A DNA stretch of 64,000 nucleotides from Pseudoscleropodium purum (lineage: Eukaryota; Streptophyta; Bryopsida; Hypnales; Brachytheciaceae): NCBI GenBank assembly GCA_963969395.1, contig OZ017796.1, positions 15,378,501 through 15,442,500 on the forward strand. The letters are read 5' to 3'. How positions within the stretch are numbered: the stretch's first letter is position 1; each line of letters starts with the position of its first letter. This document shows, piece after piece, positions 1-10,892 of the stretch. A program made the position numbers and the translations under genes. Below the pieces are notes generated by a model. It was not told the DNA's origin, did not search any database, and saw only the letters and a program-made list of their open reading frames with translations.

Positions 1-1224
1 GCTTCAGATTTCATTTCAGAAGCTCAGGCGCTTGGATGATTTAAGTCAGATTCAATTGTATGACCTCTTTGTAGTCCGCATTCGTCGACGACACGAAGTC
101 CTCGAATTTTGTTCCTGGACGAATGGGCCAGTCCGAAACGTACATGTCTCATTCCTCGAGCATGTGCAAGTGTCGAACCTTGCTGTGTGTCTATCTTTTC
201 GTGCTATGAGTTCGTTGTACTTCAGGTTTCAGTCCTTGCTTGCGTGTTAATGTCCGAGTTGCATGTTCTTTCACGGCGCCTTACTATCGTTTAAATCGTG
301 CAGGCGGGAGCAATGCATGCTCAACGGCCGTTGCACTTGGAGCTTGACGTTGAAGATTGGTAGAGGTGTTGATTCTGCTTCGTTCATTTGAGAGCTCAGT
401 CTCTTGAGTGAGGATTATTTTTCGATTGTTCTTGTTGTTCGTTGTTGTTTTAATTTTCTTTGCGTTCTTCAGAGACAGAACCATTGTGTCGGCCATTGCG
501 TGCACTGAATTGGGAGTCGATTTGGTGTCGGATTGGATATGCAGTTATGACCCTGTGCTCAAGTGTGGCGCAGTCGTCCGGAATCTAGCGTGTAAGGCCT
601 TTGCGAACTTGTCAAGGTAAGGGTTTTTTTCAATGATCAGTAGGGTTGATTTTTTGTGAGTCCAACGACTTTCGTTTTGAACAACGTAGTTAGAGTTATT
701 TTGTTTGGTTTCTGTTTTTATATTGATGTTTGATGTTTAATGTAGAGTTTCGTTTTTCGATGTTTGTACATATATCTGTGAGTGCATTTTTTTATTCGAT
801 TAGACATTCTTGAAGTGTCTGTCCTATATTTGTGCCATTGGTATGAACTGGAGCGAAATAGGTGTGCTGCCGATGGGACTGGAAGCTCAAAGCCATGCTT
901 TCCTTGCTTCTGGGTAGTAAGTGTAGAGTCGCTTCAATACATCATAGCACGCCTTTGTACTCTGTTCGGCATGCAGATCCTCTTCTGAAATACTTTGATT
1001 TCAGTGTACTCTAATTTCCGGGTATTCCGGGTATGTAATGAAGGCCACTAGGACCCCTGTGCGGGTCTCTCTAGAAGCGCAGGTTCTATTGAACCCTGCA
1101 GTGAATTCTGTGTTGTGAGCTTGTTGTGGAGTGTGCATGTGTCAAAATGCCAGCCTTTGTTATGGTTGGTGGAGTCTACAGTTCATGTTGATTCCAGCTG
1201 ATCGATTTTTGTGGGTGCGTTGGA
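1..1224 (+). repeat. Left arm of a near-identical inverted duplication
   Basis: Base i of this arm pairs with base 43866-i on the opposite strand. Wherever I compared the arms there was no indel, and only one substitution (near 1023) up to base 1219. Similarity drops sharply after about 1224, then continues as clearly diverged homology to about 1465, for example around the gtagcaact segment near 1430 and the ggaatcgcg near 1455. This arm also has roughly 60 extra bases around 1262-1320. The arm runs off the left edge of the window, so the duplication is longer than seen. It contains an exon-like segment (473-616) bounded by a consensus acceptor and donor. Beyond the boundary the reading frame found in the partner copy hits a stop at about 1290, so this copy looks decayed. 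Confidence 0.95.
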
Positions 1225-3017
1225 GTGGTAAAATGTGAAATGGCCAACAAGTTGGCGGTCTCTGAAGTCAGCTTGACTACCGGTACGCGTTGATGATTTA
1301 CAAATTTGCAATATTGAGATGTCAGACCTGGCCTGGAGTGGAAGGTAATTTCATGATCACATTTCGAAACTTGATGAGGGGTCATTGTACGTCGGAGGAA
1401 GGTGAGTTTGTGGTGTGCAGGATTTGGTAGCAACTTTCAAAATTGCGTAGCAGGAATCGCGTGGTTTTTCTACTCCGATTGCTTGCTGTTGAATGCTTCT
1501 ATTGCATGTTGGTATGTTGGTATGAAGGGTGAGAAAGACATTAGGGCTCTGTTCGGAATCATTCTGTTAGAGACCATGCAGGGCTCCAGACAGCTTGGAG
1601 CCCTGGATGGTTTACGACTCAACAATTTTACAACCCAAGAGGCTCCTAACCCAAATCTTCGAAAGGGATACGTGTAGGGGCGATCAGGGAGGCTATCAGT
1701 GCCTTCACTTTCAACAAGCCACTCGTGTCGGGATCCAAACAGTGAAAGGCCTTCGTGTCGATGAAATGATTAAGAAAAACAGAGGATTATGCCAACAACG
1801 GATTACTCTAAATTCGGTGGAAAATTGCAAAATGCGGTATAGATCGATGATACACGAATCGAATCCAAAAGGCAGATGAAGGTCGAGAGGCTTTGCACAA
1901 CGTTTCCAGACAAGTTCCTTAATACTTCAAGTCCCCCTTCCTCCTCTCTAATCCAACCCAAACTCGCAAACCACTTAGCAACAAAAGGGCAGTCGTCACG
2001 AGTCAAGCTCGGGAAACGCACCTGCAAGAAGAAGAAAAAGAAGAACCACGATCGCCGGCGTACAAGAAGCAGATCAAGAATAGATGCAACCCCTGTAGCA
2101 CCGCGATCCACCACCACGAACGAATTCATAAAAGATCCAGTTCCCGTTTGAACTTAAACCACTAAGGGGCCACGAAACTCCCCACCCACGACCTGCAGAA
2201 CTAACTAAAGCAGCAGAAGGGGAATGGATTCATGGAGTTAGTGCGAGAGCTCCTGACTCCGCCCCGTCTGCCTGCATTCTTGCCTGCCAGTCTCTCCAAC
2301 TCCCCAGAAAGTAACTGTAGCAATTTCTCCTGGAAACCAAATTGGCGATGGTCTCACGCGCATTGAAAGCGAGTGAAGCGCATTTCGTCAAAGTTGCAGA
2401 AAAAAATTGACTGGGAAATAGTGAATCCGGAAGTCCGACATAACTGCGACTCGTTTGCTCACTCGGTGTGCCAAGAACGAACAGGAACTCATCCGACGGC
2501 CGCAAGGACCCTAATAAGTTTATTGCAATGATTTAAGATACAACGGCGACCCGATCTAAGCTTACGGCTTCCAATAACTGCCCGATCAATCGCAAGCCGA
2601 CTGCGCTTCTTTTCCCGCAAAACTCATCACAGCTCGGTTGTGGACCCCGCTTTGCGGCAACTGATAGGCTGTAGTCCCGACCGATGGTCTGTCGCGAGTC
2701 TATTCGGCGACTGAAGGTTTCTTGTCCCCCTCGAAGGACGGATGTACCATCCGAAAGTCAATGACCACTCGACTGACGGGCTCTTCTTCCTACCAACGGT
2801 CGAGTGCACCGTCCGAACCTCGGTCGGTTTTCTTATTGGCTACTGATGGTTTCTGATGCCGTCCAGCACGACGAGCTGACGTGGTGGACCCAGGTGGGCT
2901 TCCCTCGTCAGCCCTCACGTCAGCCCTTCCATGTGCGCACTGCGCGTGAACATAGCATTGAGGCTATAGCCCGATAGCCCTAATTTGCGTTGCTTGAGCC
3001 TATAGCCCTAATTTGCG
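1225..3017. other. Non-coding stretch with balanced base composition
   Basis: No recognisable gene. Up to about 1465 it is diverged homology to the right copy (42400-42641, reverse). A short perfect hairpin (agggctcca, six bases, tggagccct) lies near 1580-1606. Bases 1870-2970 are less AT-rich than the DNA that follows and hold only short unassignable ORFs. The phrase gccctaatttgcg occurs twice, near 2977 and 3007. Confidence 0.5.
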
Positions 3018-3236
3018 ATGGCTCACCTTGTAGTGAGAACCGCTCTCTTCAGGTGCGTGATCTCTTTGTTTATTTGCTTGTTTCTTTCTTTGTTGTTTCT
3101 TGCTTCATTTCATTTGCTAACTTTTGTTTGTTGTTTTAGGTGCGGCCATAAGTTGTCTACCTTTGCGGCTATTGAAGGAGCTGCAGTGCCAATAGTTCCA
3201 TTCTCCAACATCATCAATGGCTACTTGACCATGGAG
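3018..3236 (+). pseudogene. Possible two-exon gene fragment, unrecognised
   Basis: An ATG at 3018 opens a 35-base segment ending in a donor (cag/gtgcgt, exon 3018-3052). A pyrimidine-rich intron ending in ttttag leads to a second segment (3140-3236) that stays in frame across the junction and ends at another donor (gag/gttagt). The joined reading begins MAHLVVRTALFR and continues with C-G-H-K. No domain is recognised. Downstream, 3540-3755 reads as charged coding-like sequence with several stops, so this may be the start of a decayed gene. The call rests only on splice-site appearance and frame. Confidence 0.25.
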
Positions 3237-5899
3237 GTTAGTTCCATGTCATTTGTTTTTAGAAGCTTTTACAGAATGCATACAAGACTACAACTATTCA
3301 AGAGAAAAAAAGAGACTACAGAGGTTGGATTAGGATTTTTGATTAGATTGTGAAGGGAATCGTGATTGGATTAGAATTTCTGATTAGATTGTGAAGGGAA
3401 TTGTGTACAAAATATTTTGGTTTTTGATGTTTCGGTTTTGTTGTACAAATATACCACAGAGACTGGTTCAAAGTTGTTTCTAGACTATTTCTCTTTACAA
3501 TGGGTTCCGTGGTTGTGAACCAGTGGCTGTTTGAGAAGTAGCTTCAGGGCGTTGAGGGGAAGCTCAAGGGGCAGATCTAGACCCTAGGCGGGAAAGTTGA
3601 AGGCTTAAAGTCAAGGGTAGTAGTGCATGAACTCTTGATCCTTGATATTAGGTAGGATGTGGATGCGGTAAAGAGAAATGGCCAGGCTAACTATGTGAGG
3701 ATGGAAGCTTTATTTTTTGAGATCAAGGGGGACATCAAGAAAGGACATTAATGTTAATAGTTTCATGTATTAGTTTTCAACTAGTGAAACTATATTTCCA
3801 TTTGTTTTGTATTGTGAGTTGACTATGAAAGTTGTTTGTTGATTTCTCCATTTGTTTTATTGTTTTGTGTTTTTATTGAAAAATTATTAGACCAAAATAT
3901 GTGTGAAAAGTAGTGTAATCAAAAAATTATCAAATTCATCCATCTAAATATGACCAAACCTACTTGGGACTCTTAGAACGTGTGCTTCTTGGTTGACAAT
4001 ATATAAGGCATGGTAGAAGAAGTAGCAAGTTTGTTCTTTCTTTCTTGCACGTTTTTTTGGCAATGTTGTGATTCTTTCTTGTTCTATTTTGTTTGATGTT
4101 TCTAGGTTTTTAGGGAGATTGGAAATTTGAATTGTAGTGAATCGTTGTGATTTGGTTTGGGCGGGAAATCTCAAATACGAGTTTAGAAATTAGTGCATTT
4201 TCTTTGAATTGAGGTTCTAGATTTACAGATAATTTTAAACATGGAAGTTGTTCTCACAATGGTAGGTTACTATTGCCAAAATTTACATTAACTGTTCAAG
4301 ACAATTGCACGACTGATTGAATTGTAAGTAACGAGAATCATCATAGTCATGTTGCGGGTGTTGTTGGATTTTGCTGTTCAGTTTCATTTTCGTATGAAGT
4401 TGAATTGTTTCCTATATTGTTTAGAGCATGTACATGTTCATCCATGTTTCTTTCTTCTTTGAGATATTAATTGGTATTTGTGTATATTTGTCACTCTTTT
4501 AGTCTAGTTTCAACTTTTAGGTATGTATGATTAAGTGCTATATATGTGTAGGATGCTATCTGCAAGTCATCGGACCATGGTTTCATGATTACAATGGAAG
4601 AGTAAGGGTACCTATAAGCGTGGGTATAATTTGAAAAGGAAGTAAGAAAATCTCTACTATTTCTGCATTATAAGTTTGTAACTTTCAAAATTTTCCTTTT
4701 TCTTTTCTCAAAGCAAACACTTTGAGTAAAGTTATGTGTATTTCATTTTTTCAATTTTTTATGCGTTCTTAGCTTCAGATATGATTGAAAACCTTGGCAT
4801 TTGCAATTCTCCAAGATTATTTTTATTTCTTTTATAGTTTTTTTATGACTCCAATGATGTCTTTTTCATACGCATTGTAGATGAGTATTTCTTTGATTCA
4901 TTAGTGGTCTTGACCAACAAGATGACAAAATGAAATCGTAGGTGCAAATAGATGGTATCTATTTATCAATGAGTTATGGCAGCTATTCCAAGAGTACATT
5001 TATTAGGCAGAAATAAGACCAAAATTTGGAGTCAGTTTAGGGCTTTTGATTGATTTGCTCAACACTTTCACTTCCTCTTCTAGCATCGCTACTCTTAAGC
5101 TATGCTATCCGGGTCTTGACATGTAGATGATACTCAAGTAAAATATTAGTTAAATTTGTTCAAATTGTTTGTTTCTTGGATATGACGCTACATATTGAAT
5201 TTCTGTTCAACCATTACTACAATGCATACTTGTAATAATTGTATGTTTGCAATGTTAAGAATACAATGTATAGGTCATACTATTTACTAAAGTGGTTGGA
5301 TTCTATAAGCTAGTAGACACAAATGATTCTTGTATGTATATAAAAAATCATACACGTATCCTAGACATCATCCCTTTGGACTACGTCATTGAAGACGATG
5401 CAAGCATTCCAACCTCTTTTGTAGTGAAGGTATCTTTTCACGTAGCCATGTGGTGACAAAGCTCTTTGCAACTGAACAATTTAATGGTTAGTTCAAATCA
5501 CATATGAGGAGCTCTTATTAAAAGGAGCAGACGTTGATTTGGCTAGTTCATACTTTCTAAGTGTGATTTATTATCGTATGCTTTGCGGGCTATAATGATT
5601 GATTGTAGTCAATGTGATAGGCAAATGTAGCAACTTCATATTCACCTCTAATTTTTGTTTCAAGCATTGCACATTATTGCTTGCAGTTTGTAGTATTATA
5701 AGAGGCACTAGATGATTTAAAGTGGCTGAGTTTTAGTTTTGAAATTTTAGTCTCTCAAGTACCTTCTATGGTTACCTTTAGGGGTGAGGGTCATGGAGAT
5801 TTACAAATATGTGGTGGGGATACTCTTTCAATAAACAACATTAAACTTAGTTGGGCTTCCTATTTTTTTTAGAAGTGTAACGAGTATTGAATTTGATAT
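3237..5899. other. AT-rich non-coding DNA with decayed coding debris
   Basis: No intact gene. About 3540-3755 (+) reads as a charged, lysine- and glutamate-rich segment with two internal stops and is probably debris of an old gene or element. The remainder is AT-rich with no recognisable motif, and leads into the gypsy integrase relic. Confidence 0.4.
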
Positions 5900-8044
5900 G
5901 CCTCTTTTGGTGCTATTGTTTAAGCTCTAGTTTTAGTTTAAGCGTAGGAAAATGATACTAGACTTGAAAACAATTGAGGTTATTTGCTTTGAAGGTAGTA
6001 TACTGGTTTTGAAATTGGGTCTTCATTTTTTCTTGAAAAGTAGTAGGAATTCCAATGATGCTAGGTTGGTTGGTTGGTTGAAGTGAAAGAATTTCTCAAT
6101 CGATATGGTGTTGAAACTGACAATGGCCAATAATCTTGAAGCCAATGGCAAAATTGAAAGATGACATCCTCCAATCATCCATGCTTTGGTCAAAGCATGT
6201 AGAGGAAAGCCTAAAATGTGGCCAAGACTACCTCCATTTGCTCTATGGATCGATAGAACCACACATAGCACTATAACTGGTTACATGCCTATCGAGCTTA
6301 TACATGGTTAAAAGCCAATGATGCCTAGGGAAGGGAATGTTTCCACATGGATGTTTCTTTCATGGGAAGATGAGATTAGTAGAGCATGTTAGAGCTTTGT
6401 ATTCAACAACTTGAGAGATTGTTGGAGGATCTTCAAATGGCATTAGAAAAATTGAAAATTGAAAGACTAAGTAATAAAGAGCTATTAAGGGAGAATAATA
6501 ACTGATTAGGAAATTATCTTATTAGTATAATAAGTTCGTTCTAAGGGAGATGGTCAAGTAGGAAATTCATGCTAATAGGTTCCATCTTTAAAAGAAGTAA
6601 CACAACTTCAAATTAACACAATCATTTATTTTTCTTGACTCGACCAAGGCATTCAATTAAATTCCAAATTGTACTTACATTCCCAACTTAGAACTCATCA
6701 ATCACACTACAATAACATTACACATCCCAATTGGAATTTGACACTTCACACTTATAATCACTTAATTTTATAAAGCTTCCAACTTGACCCCAACTTATTC
6801 ATTTACAAAATCAATCAATTTCATAAACATAGGCATTCATATACAACACACAAGAACCAATTCAACTAAAATTATTTTTTTATTATATTGCCAAATTGGT
6901 GACTAATTCACCATTTACAATTTTACAAACTTTCAACAATTAAATCATCCTCATCTCATTTCACATTTTTCACCATCAATTTGGTCACACACCAATCTCT
7001 CATTTAATTATTGTTTTAACATTCATCTCCATCACCCCATTTAACATCACAATTTCTCCATACACAAACACACCAAGCAACCTTATACAATTAATCTCAT
7101 AGACTCCCCAAAACAAAGAAAAATACATAGCCATCTTTGGGTTGGGAATCTCACTTGTCTCTTGCATAGTAGGTGAAGAAAAACTAGAGAAAAACCAACC
7201 TAAATAGGAATCCAAAGTGGGCGGTTACCAAATCAAGAGAGATGACTAACCACCTAATCACTACCAACTTGGAATACACAACAGCGCTTAAATTCCAAGT
7301 TGGACTTAAAACATCATAACTACACTTCCACCAACTTAGACATAACTAATAGACCAATTATTCAATTAGGACTCCGAACTAGCTAATTAAACATTAAATC
7401 ATAGAATCCCAAATTGGTCAAACATTGATTATTTCTAACCGATCACAAATATCCATACACATTCACACACACTAACTTATCCATTTTCAACCACTTCAAT
7501 TTAGGATGCAACAATAAAATGACCAAATTGATCACTTCATACTCCAAACGACTATCAAAAAGTAGTAATTAACACCAAAAATCTTCACCAAAAATCAAAA
7601 TTCAAATCCTAATCAGTTATCTATAAGAGTGATTTGATAAAACATACCAGCTAAGGGTAAAAAAATCGAGGAAGGTGACTGGGTATTTGTATTTGATAGT
7701 ACCTTAGAACACCAACACATCATGGTGCAAAAATTTTCCAAAAGATGGTTTAGGCCTTATGTGGTGCTCAAAATGCATAATAATGACATTTATTCTCTTC
7801 GAAAATTAGATGGAACTCATCAATGAGTATCTATAGCTGGAAAGAGAGTCAAGGCCTTCAAAAAAAAGATGGAAGATTTCACAATGAGGTCCTTAATGAT
7901 TTTGAAGTTCCAAATCTTGAAATAGATGAGGATGAAACCAAAGAAGTCAATGAAATATTAAGAGATGTAGTAAACAATGACTAAGATGGTAAAGAAGATT
8001 AAACTTGGCACACATTAGAGGATGTGCAAGTTTAGAGGGGGTGA
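5900..8044 (+). mobile_element. Decayed Ty3/gypsy relic: integrase core and C-terminal part of pol
   Basis: Around 6105-6300 (+) the sequence reads as the second half of a Ty3/gypsy integrase core, including the catalytic aspartate context E-T-D-N-G and a TGYMPIELIHG-like segment, broken by stops and frame changes. The same reading resumes at about 7655-7870 (W-V-F-V-F-D, then F-S-K-R-W-F), the usual pol C-terminal region. Between the two halves lies an inserted element (6501-7617). Past the pol end a purine-rich tract (agaggggg near 8035) precedes the long LTR-like repeat, as expected for a 3' LTR junction. It is inactive. Confidence 0.7.
6501..7617. mobile_element. TA-flanked inverted-repeat element inside the gypsy relic
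   Basis: The left end reads actgattagg and the right end cctaatcagt, which are exact inverted repeats. A TA dinucleotide flanks each side (6499-6500 and 7618-7619), as expected for a Tc1/mariner-type target duplication. The element separates two halves of one decayed integrase reading, which independently supports an insertion of about 1.1 kb. The interior is AT-rich and has no coding region. The terminal match beyond the first 10-13 bases is weak. It could be a non-autonomous mariner-like element or an unclassified fold-back element. Confidence 0.55.
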
Positions 8045-8045
8045 A

Positions 8046-10150
8046 TGTTGTGATGTAAATATGTATAATACATAAAATGTGTACTAATTTTATATTTTAG
8101 AGAGATTCTAGAATCTAGAGGATATGCTTCAAGGTGATGCTTCCAATGACTTCAAAATGACGCTTGTTGCCAATGAAGTTATCAAAAGAGCGAAAGCCTT
8201 GGATATATTTCACCAATTCAAAGTATTTTCTTTAGTTTTATAGAATCTGTGTTTGGATTTGAAGTTCAACTCCAAAATGTAGAATTGGAGGGTTTTTATG
8301 GAGTTGCAAGATTCAGAGTCTCAACCAGAGGTTGAATTGGAGCTTTCTCTGTCACAATTGTTAGTTCAACTATCTTAATTAGAGGTTTCTACATCATTGC
8401 CAATCCATTTGTAGAATGAAGATAGACCTTTTCGTTTGCTTAGGAAATCTCGTGTGGAGATACGTTGGTATAGTAATCTCCAAAAAGACACTTCTGCTTT
8501 GGTGATTCTACTTTAAGTTGGATGTGTTGAACTAGACACTCAAAAAGTGGCATTTAAAGGGAGTTTTGAGGGTTTGAATGACAACCAATATTATTGTATG
8601 GTTAGGCTAATTAAGGGAAGTTGTGGCCATTAACATTGATTAGAAAGTCTAGTTAATCTTTTGACAAAGGTTGAACATATATATTACATCGCAAACACCG
8701 TCATGCGTATTTTCAAATTCTTGAAGATGGAATAGGAGTCTTTTTTTACTTTAGTTTTTACCTTCAATTGATTTAGTGAAAGTTATATTGCTAATTGAAG
8801 CTCTTTATATTCTATTCAAATGTTAAGAATTGAAAGTTAGGGACTTAGAAGATGTTTGTCTATTGAATTTTGACTTTTGAGGTTCATTAGCCTTGAAAGG
8901 TAAATAGGAACTTACCTTATGGTATTTTCTTTGGGCCAATGGATATTTGGAGGCCCATGTGATGTCTACATGGTCTGAATCTACTTACCTTAGGGGTCTA
9001 AAGGCTTGGTAGGCATCTATTTCTTCCCCTTTAGTCGGGTTTTGGAGAGACAAGTGGTGGTTGTTTTAGAAGTTGAGAAGTATAGGGTTTGAAAGAACAA
9101 TAGTTTGAACGGTTATATCTTTGTATGTATAAGAGCTTTTGGATTGAAAATTTGAAGGTTTGTACATCTTTTCATTGTCGTTTCACAAAAAAATATTGTG
9201 CAATTTAAAAGTGAGAAAAAAGATATAAGCATTTGAAAAGAATAGAGTCTGCTACCACACATTAAAGAGGAGTAGAGATTTGGGCAACCACCAAAGTTTG
9301 TGTTTTTCTTTATTCTCTTTGAAAGTTTGAAGTATTAGAGATATCTTTTTTTTTTATCTTTCCTAAAATTCATCTTTTAAAGAAATTGAAGTTATGTAGA
9401 GTAAGTTAAGGATTCTTGAATAAACAAGAGTCTACTGCCTCTATTGCTTAGAACCCGTAACTTTGAAAAGCTATACGTTTTGCTAAGGGGTTGAATTGCA
9501 AGCGAAAATTTTATTGAAGGTAGAAGAACCTTTTAGTTTTTTAGAAAGATATCATTTTCTTAGTTTGAAAAAAAATTGCAAAAGTTATAGATAGTGAAGT
9601 GAAGAAAGGTTTATTGCCTTCTTATTTTAAAAAGAATGGAATTAGTTTTGTAGTTTTTTTTGTAGTTTTGAAGTTTTGAAGACACCAAGATTTGAAGACA
9701 AAAAGATTGAAGATTCACGTGTTGTGGCTTGTAGTTTGTTATTCCTAGCCTGATTTGAAGGCTCGTTGTCTTTTTTTTTGTTATTTTTAGTTGGTTTTGG
9801 AGGCTTGTTGTTTTCATTTTTGCCTTATAAACACTGTTGTAGGTTATGTGTGTATCCAATAATAGTCCCATTTTGTGTTTATAGTGACAAAGTAAAATTG
9901 ATTATCCATATGGTCAAATTTTTATGTTGTTTTCATTGATAAAATATGATTGTTGGTCATCTTAGGTTTGAGGTTTAGGAGCCAATTTTCAAATAGTCAG
10001 CTCATGGTTTGGCCATCTCATTTTACCCATCCGAGGTTGTGGGTTCTTATCACTTGTCCTTACCCTGATTTTTATAAAGCTACTATAGGATAGGCCAATA
10101 GGGAGGAGTTTGAAGATTGAAGAATGAAGACCAAAGACTAAAGATTGAAG
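8046..10150 (+). repeat. Long LTR-like repeat, copy 1 (3' LTR of the gypsy relic)
   Basis: It starts with tgttgtgatgtaaatatgta directly after a polypurine tract at the end of a gypsy pol relic, so it is most simply a 3' LTR. Diverged homologues occur at 20583-21128 plus 30887-32100 (+), about 37570-39500 (-) and 54220-55417 (-). Copy 4 shares the start motif as tgtcgtgatataaatatgta. Copies 1 and 3 also share a distal segment that includes gttgtggg (near 10035 in copy 1). The right boundary is approximate. The 5' quarter holds the decayed ORF described separately. Confidence 0.6.
8290..8730 (+). pseudogene. Decayed ORF inside the LTR-like repeat, copy 1
   Basis: Reading frame from about 8308: E-S-Q-P-E-V-E-L-E-L-S-L-S-Q-L-L, then after stops D-R-P-F-R-L-L-R, R-W-Y-S-N-L-Q-K-D, A-L-V-I-L-L, and F-K-G-S-F-E-G-L-N-D-N-Q-Y-Y, ending near R-I-F-K-F-L-K. 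There are several in-frame stops. The same pattern of residues recurs in the three other repeat copies, so this was once a protein. No known domain is recognised. It lies inside what appears to be an LTR, which is an unusual place for a conserved ORF. An extra ORF between pol and a shorter LTR is the alternative. Confidence 0.5.
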
Positions 10151-10421
10151 GGTAGAAGATTCAATTGAACTCCATAGCAAACTATTTCCAATCATAGCCA
10201 GAATCCTTGTGATTTTCCAAAGCAAACCGTAAGTTGAGTTTTTCTATATCTTAAAAATAAAATCCAAAATACTAGTATAGGGATTTTTAGTGGAAAAAGG
10301 TCAAAAAGGCTATTGTTATAGGTATATAGGGTCACTTTTAAAGTAGGTTTGGTTTACAAACACATTTTCTTGTTTATTCACTCTTATTCCCATATAAGCA
10401 ATTTGCACTATCCATTATCAA
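10151..10421. other. AT-rich flank of the intact retrotransposon
   Basis: No gene is seen. The TSD base-run tgcca (10422-10426) follows directly. The sequence interrupted here resumes at 15787. Confidence 0.5.
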
Positions 10422-10426
10422 TGCCA

Positions 10427-10682
10427 TGTCAAGGACACGTTTGAGGCAACAAGATTATTAAATATAATGTATTAAATTGATTCATAGAAGGAAAGTATAG
10501 TTTGACATGTGATAGAAACAAGATTACTAGGACATCAAGAATTGTGTTGACAAGACTAAAGACTAAATAATTCCTTCTTCCTTTCTATAGGTCCCAATTC
10601 GGTTATAACTCTATAACTATAAGATAGAAGAGGTTTAGTATTAAGTATGTCTAAATTAAGCTAATGTCATCCATCCATGACA
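10427..10682 (-). repeat. 3' LTR of the gypsy element
   Basis: 256 bp, with TG...CA-type termini (tgtcaagg / catgaca). It differs from the other LTR at five sites (g/a, c/t three times, a/g). The target duplication tgcca precedes it. Confidence 0.95.
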
Positions 10683-10697
10683 TCACCTCCCCCTTTA
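10683..10697 (-). other. Polypurine tract of the gypsy element
   Basis: On the minus strand aaagggggaggtga directly abuts the LTR start tgtcatgg. This is the plus-strand primer site, and it fixes the element's orientation. Confidence 0.85.
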
Positions 10698-10739
10698 GCG
10701 ACGAGTTCCACAAGGAGTATTTTTTGGCTTGTGAGGATA

Positions 10740-10892
10740 CTTTTGGTGAAATATGGCAATTTTGTTAGGTGCATTAACAAGATTTGTTGCCGGTTACCAT
10801 GTTTGTTCAGAAATATCATAGCCTTTCCAATGTACTAAGTACTCCAATTGCTTCCTCTTGCGTCGGGAGTCTAATACTTCATCAACTTCATA
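10740..10892 (-). pseudogene. Chromodomain segment at the end of pol, interrupted by stops
   Basis: Downstream of the stop at 10893-10895 the same frame continues into a chromodomain-like reading with Y-L-V-H-W-K-G-Y, a hallmark of chromoviruses, followed by S-E-Q-T-W and, after another stop, a F-H-Q-K-Y-P segment. Chromodomains at the integrase C-terminus direct insertion toward marked chromatin. Here it is separated from the integrase by nonsense codons, so it would not be made as part of the polyprotein. Confidence 0.7.

Noticed and set aside
1543..1560. Start of a Tourist/Harbinger-like MITE (gggctctgttcgg)
   Set aside because: No matching inverted end or target duplication was found nearby.
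1580..1606. Perfect 9-bp hairpin as a terminator or small RNA
   Set aside because: Rho-independent terminators are not expected in a plant nucleus, and nothing marks a transcript here.
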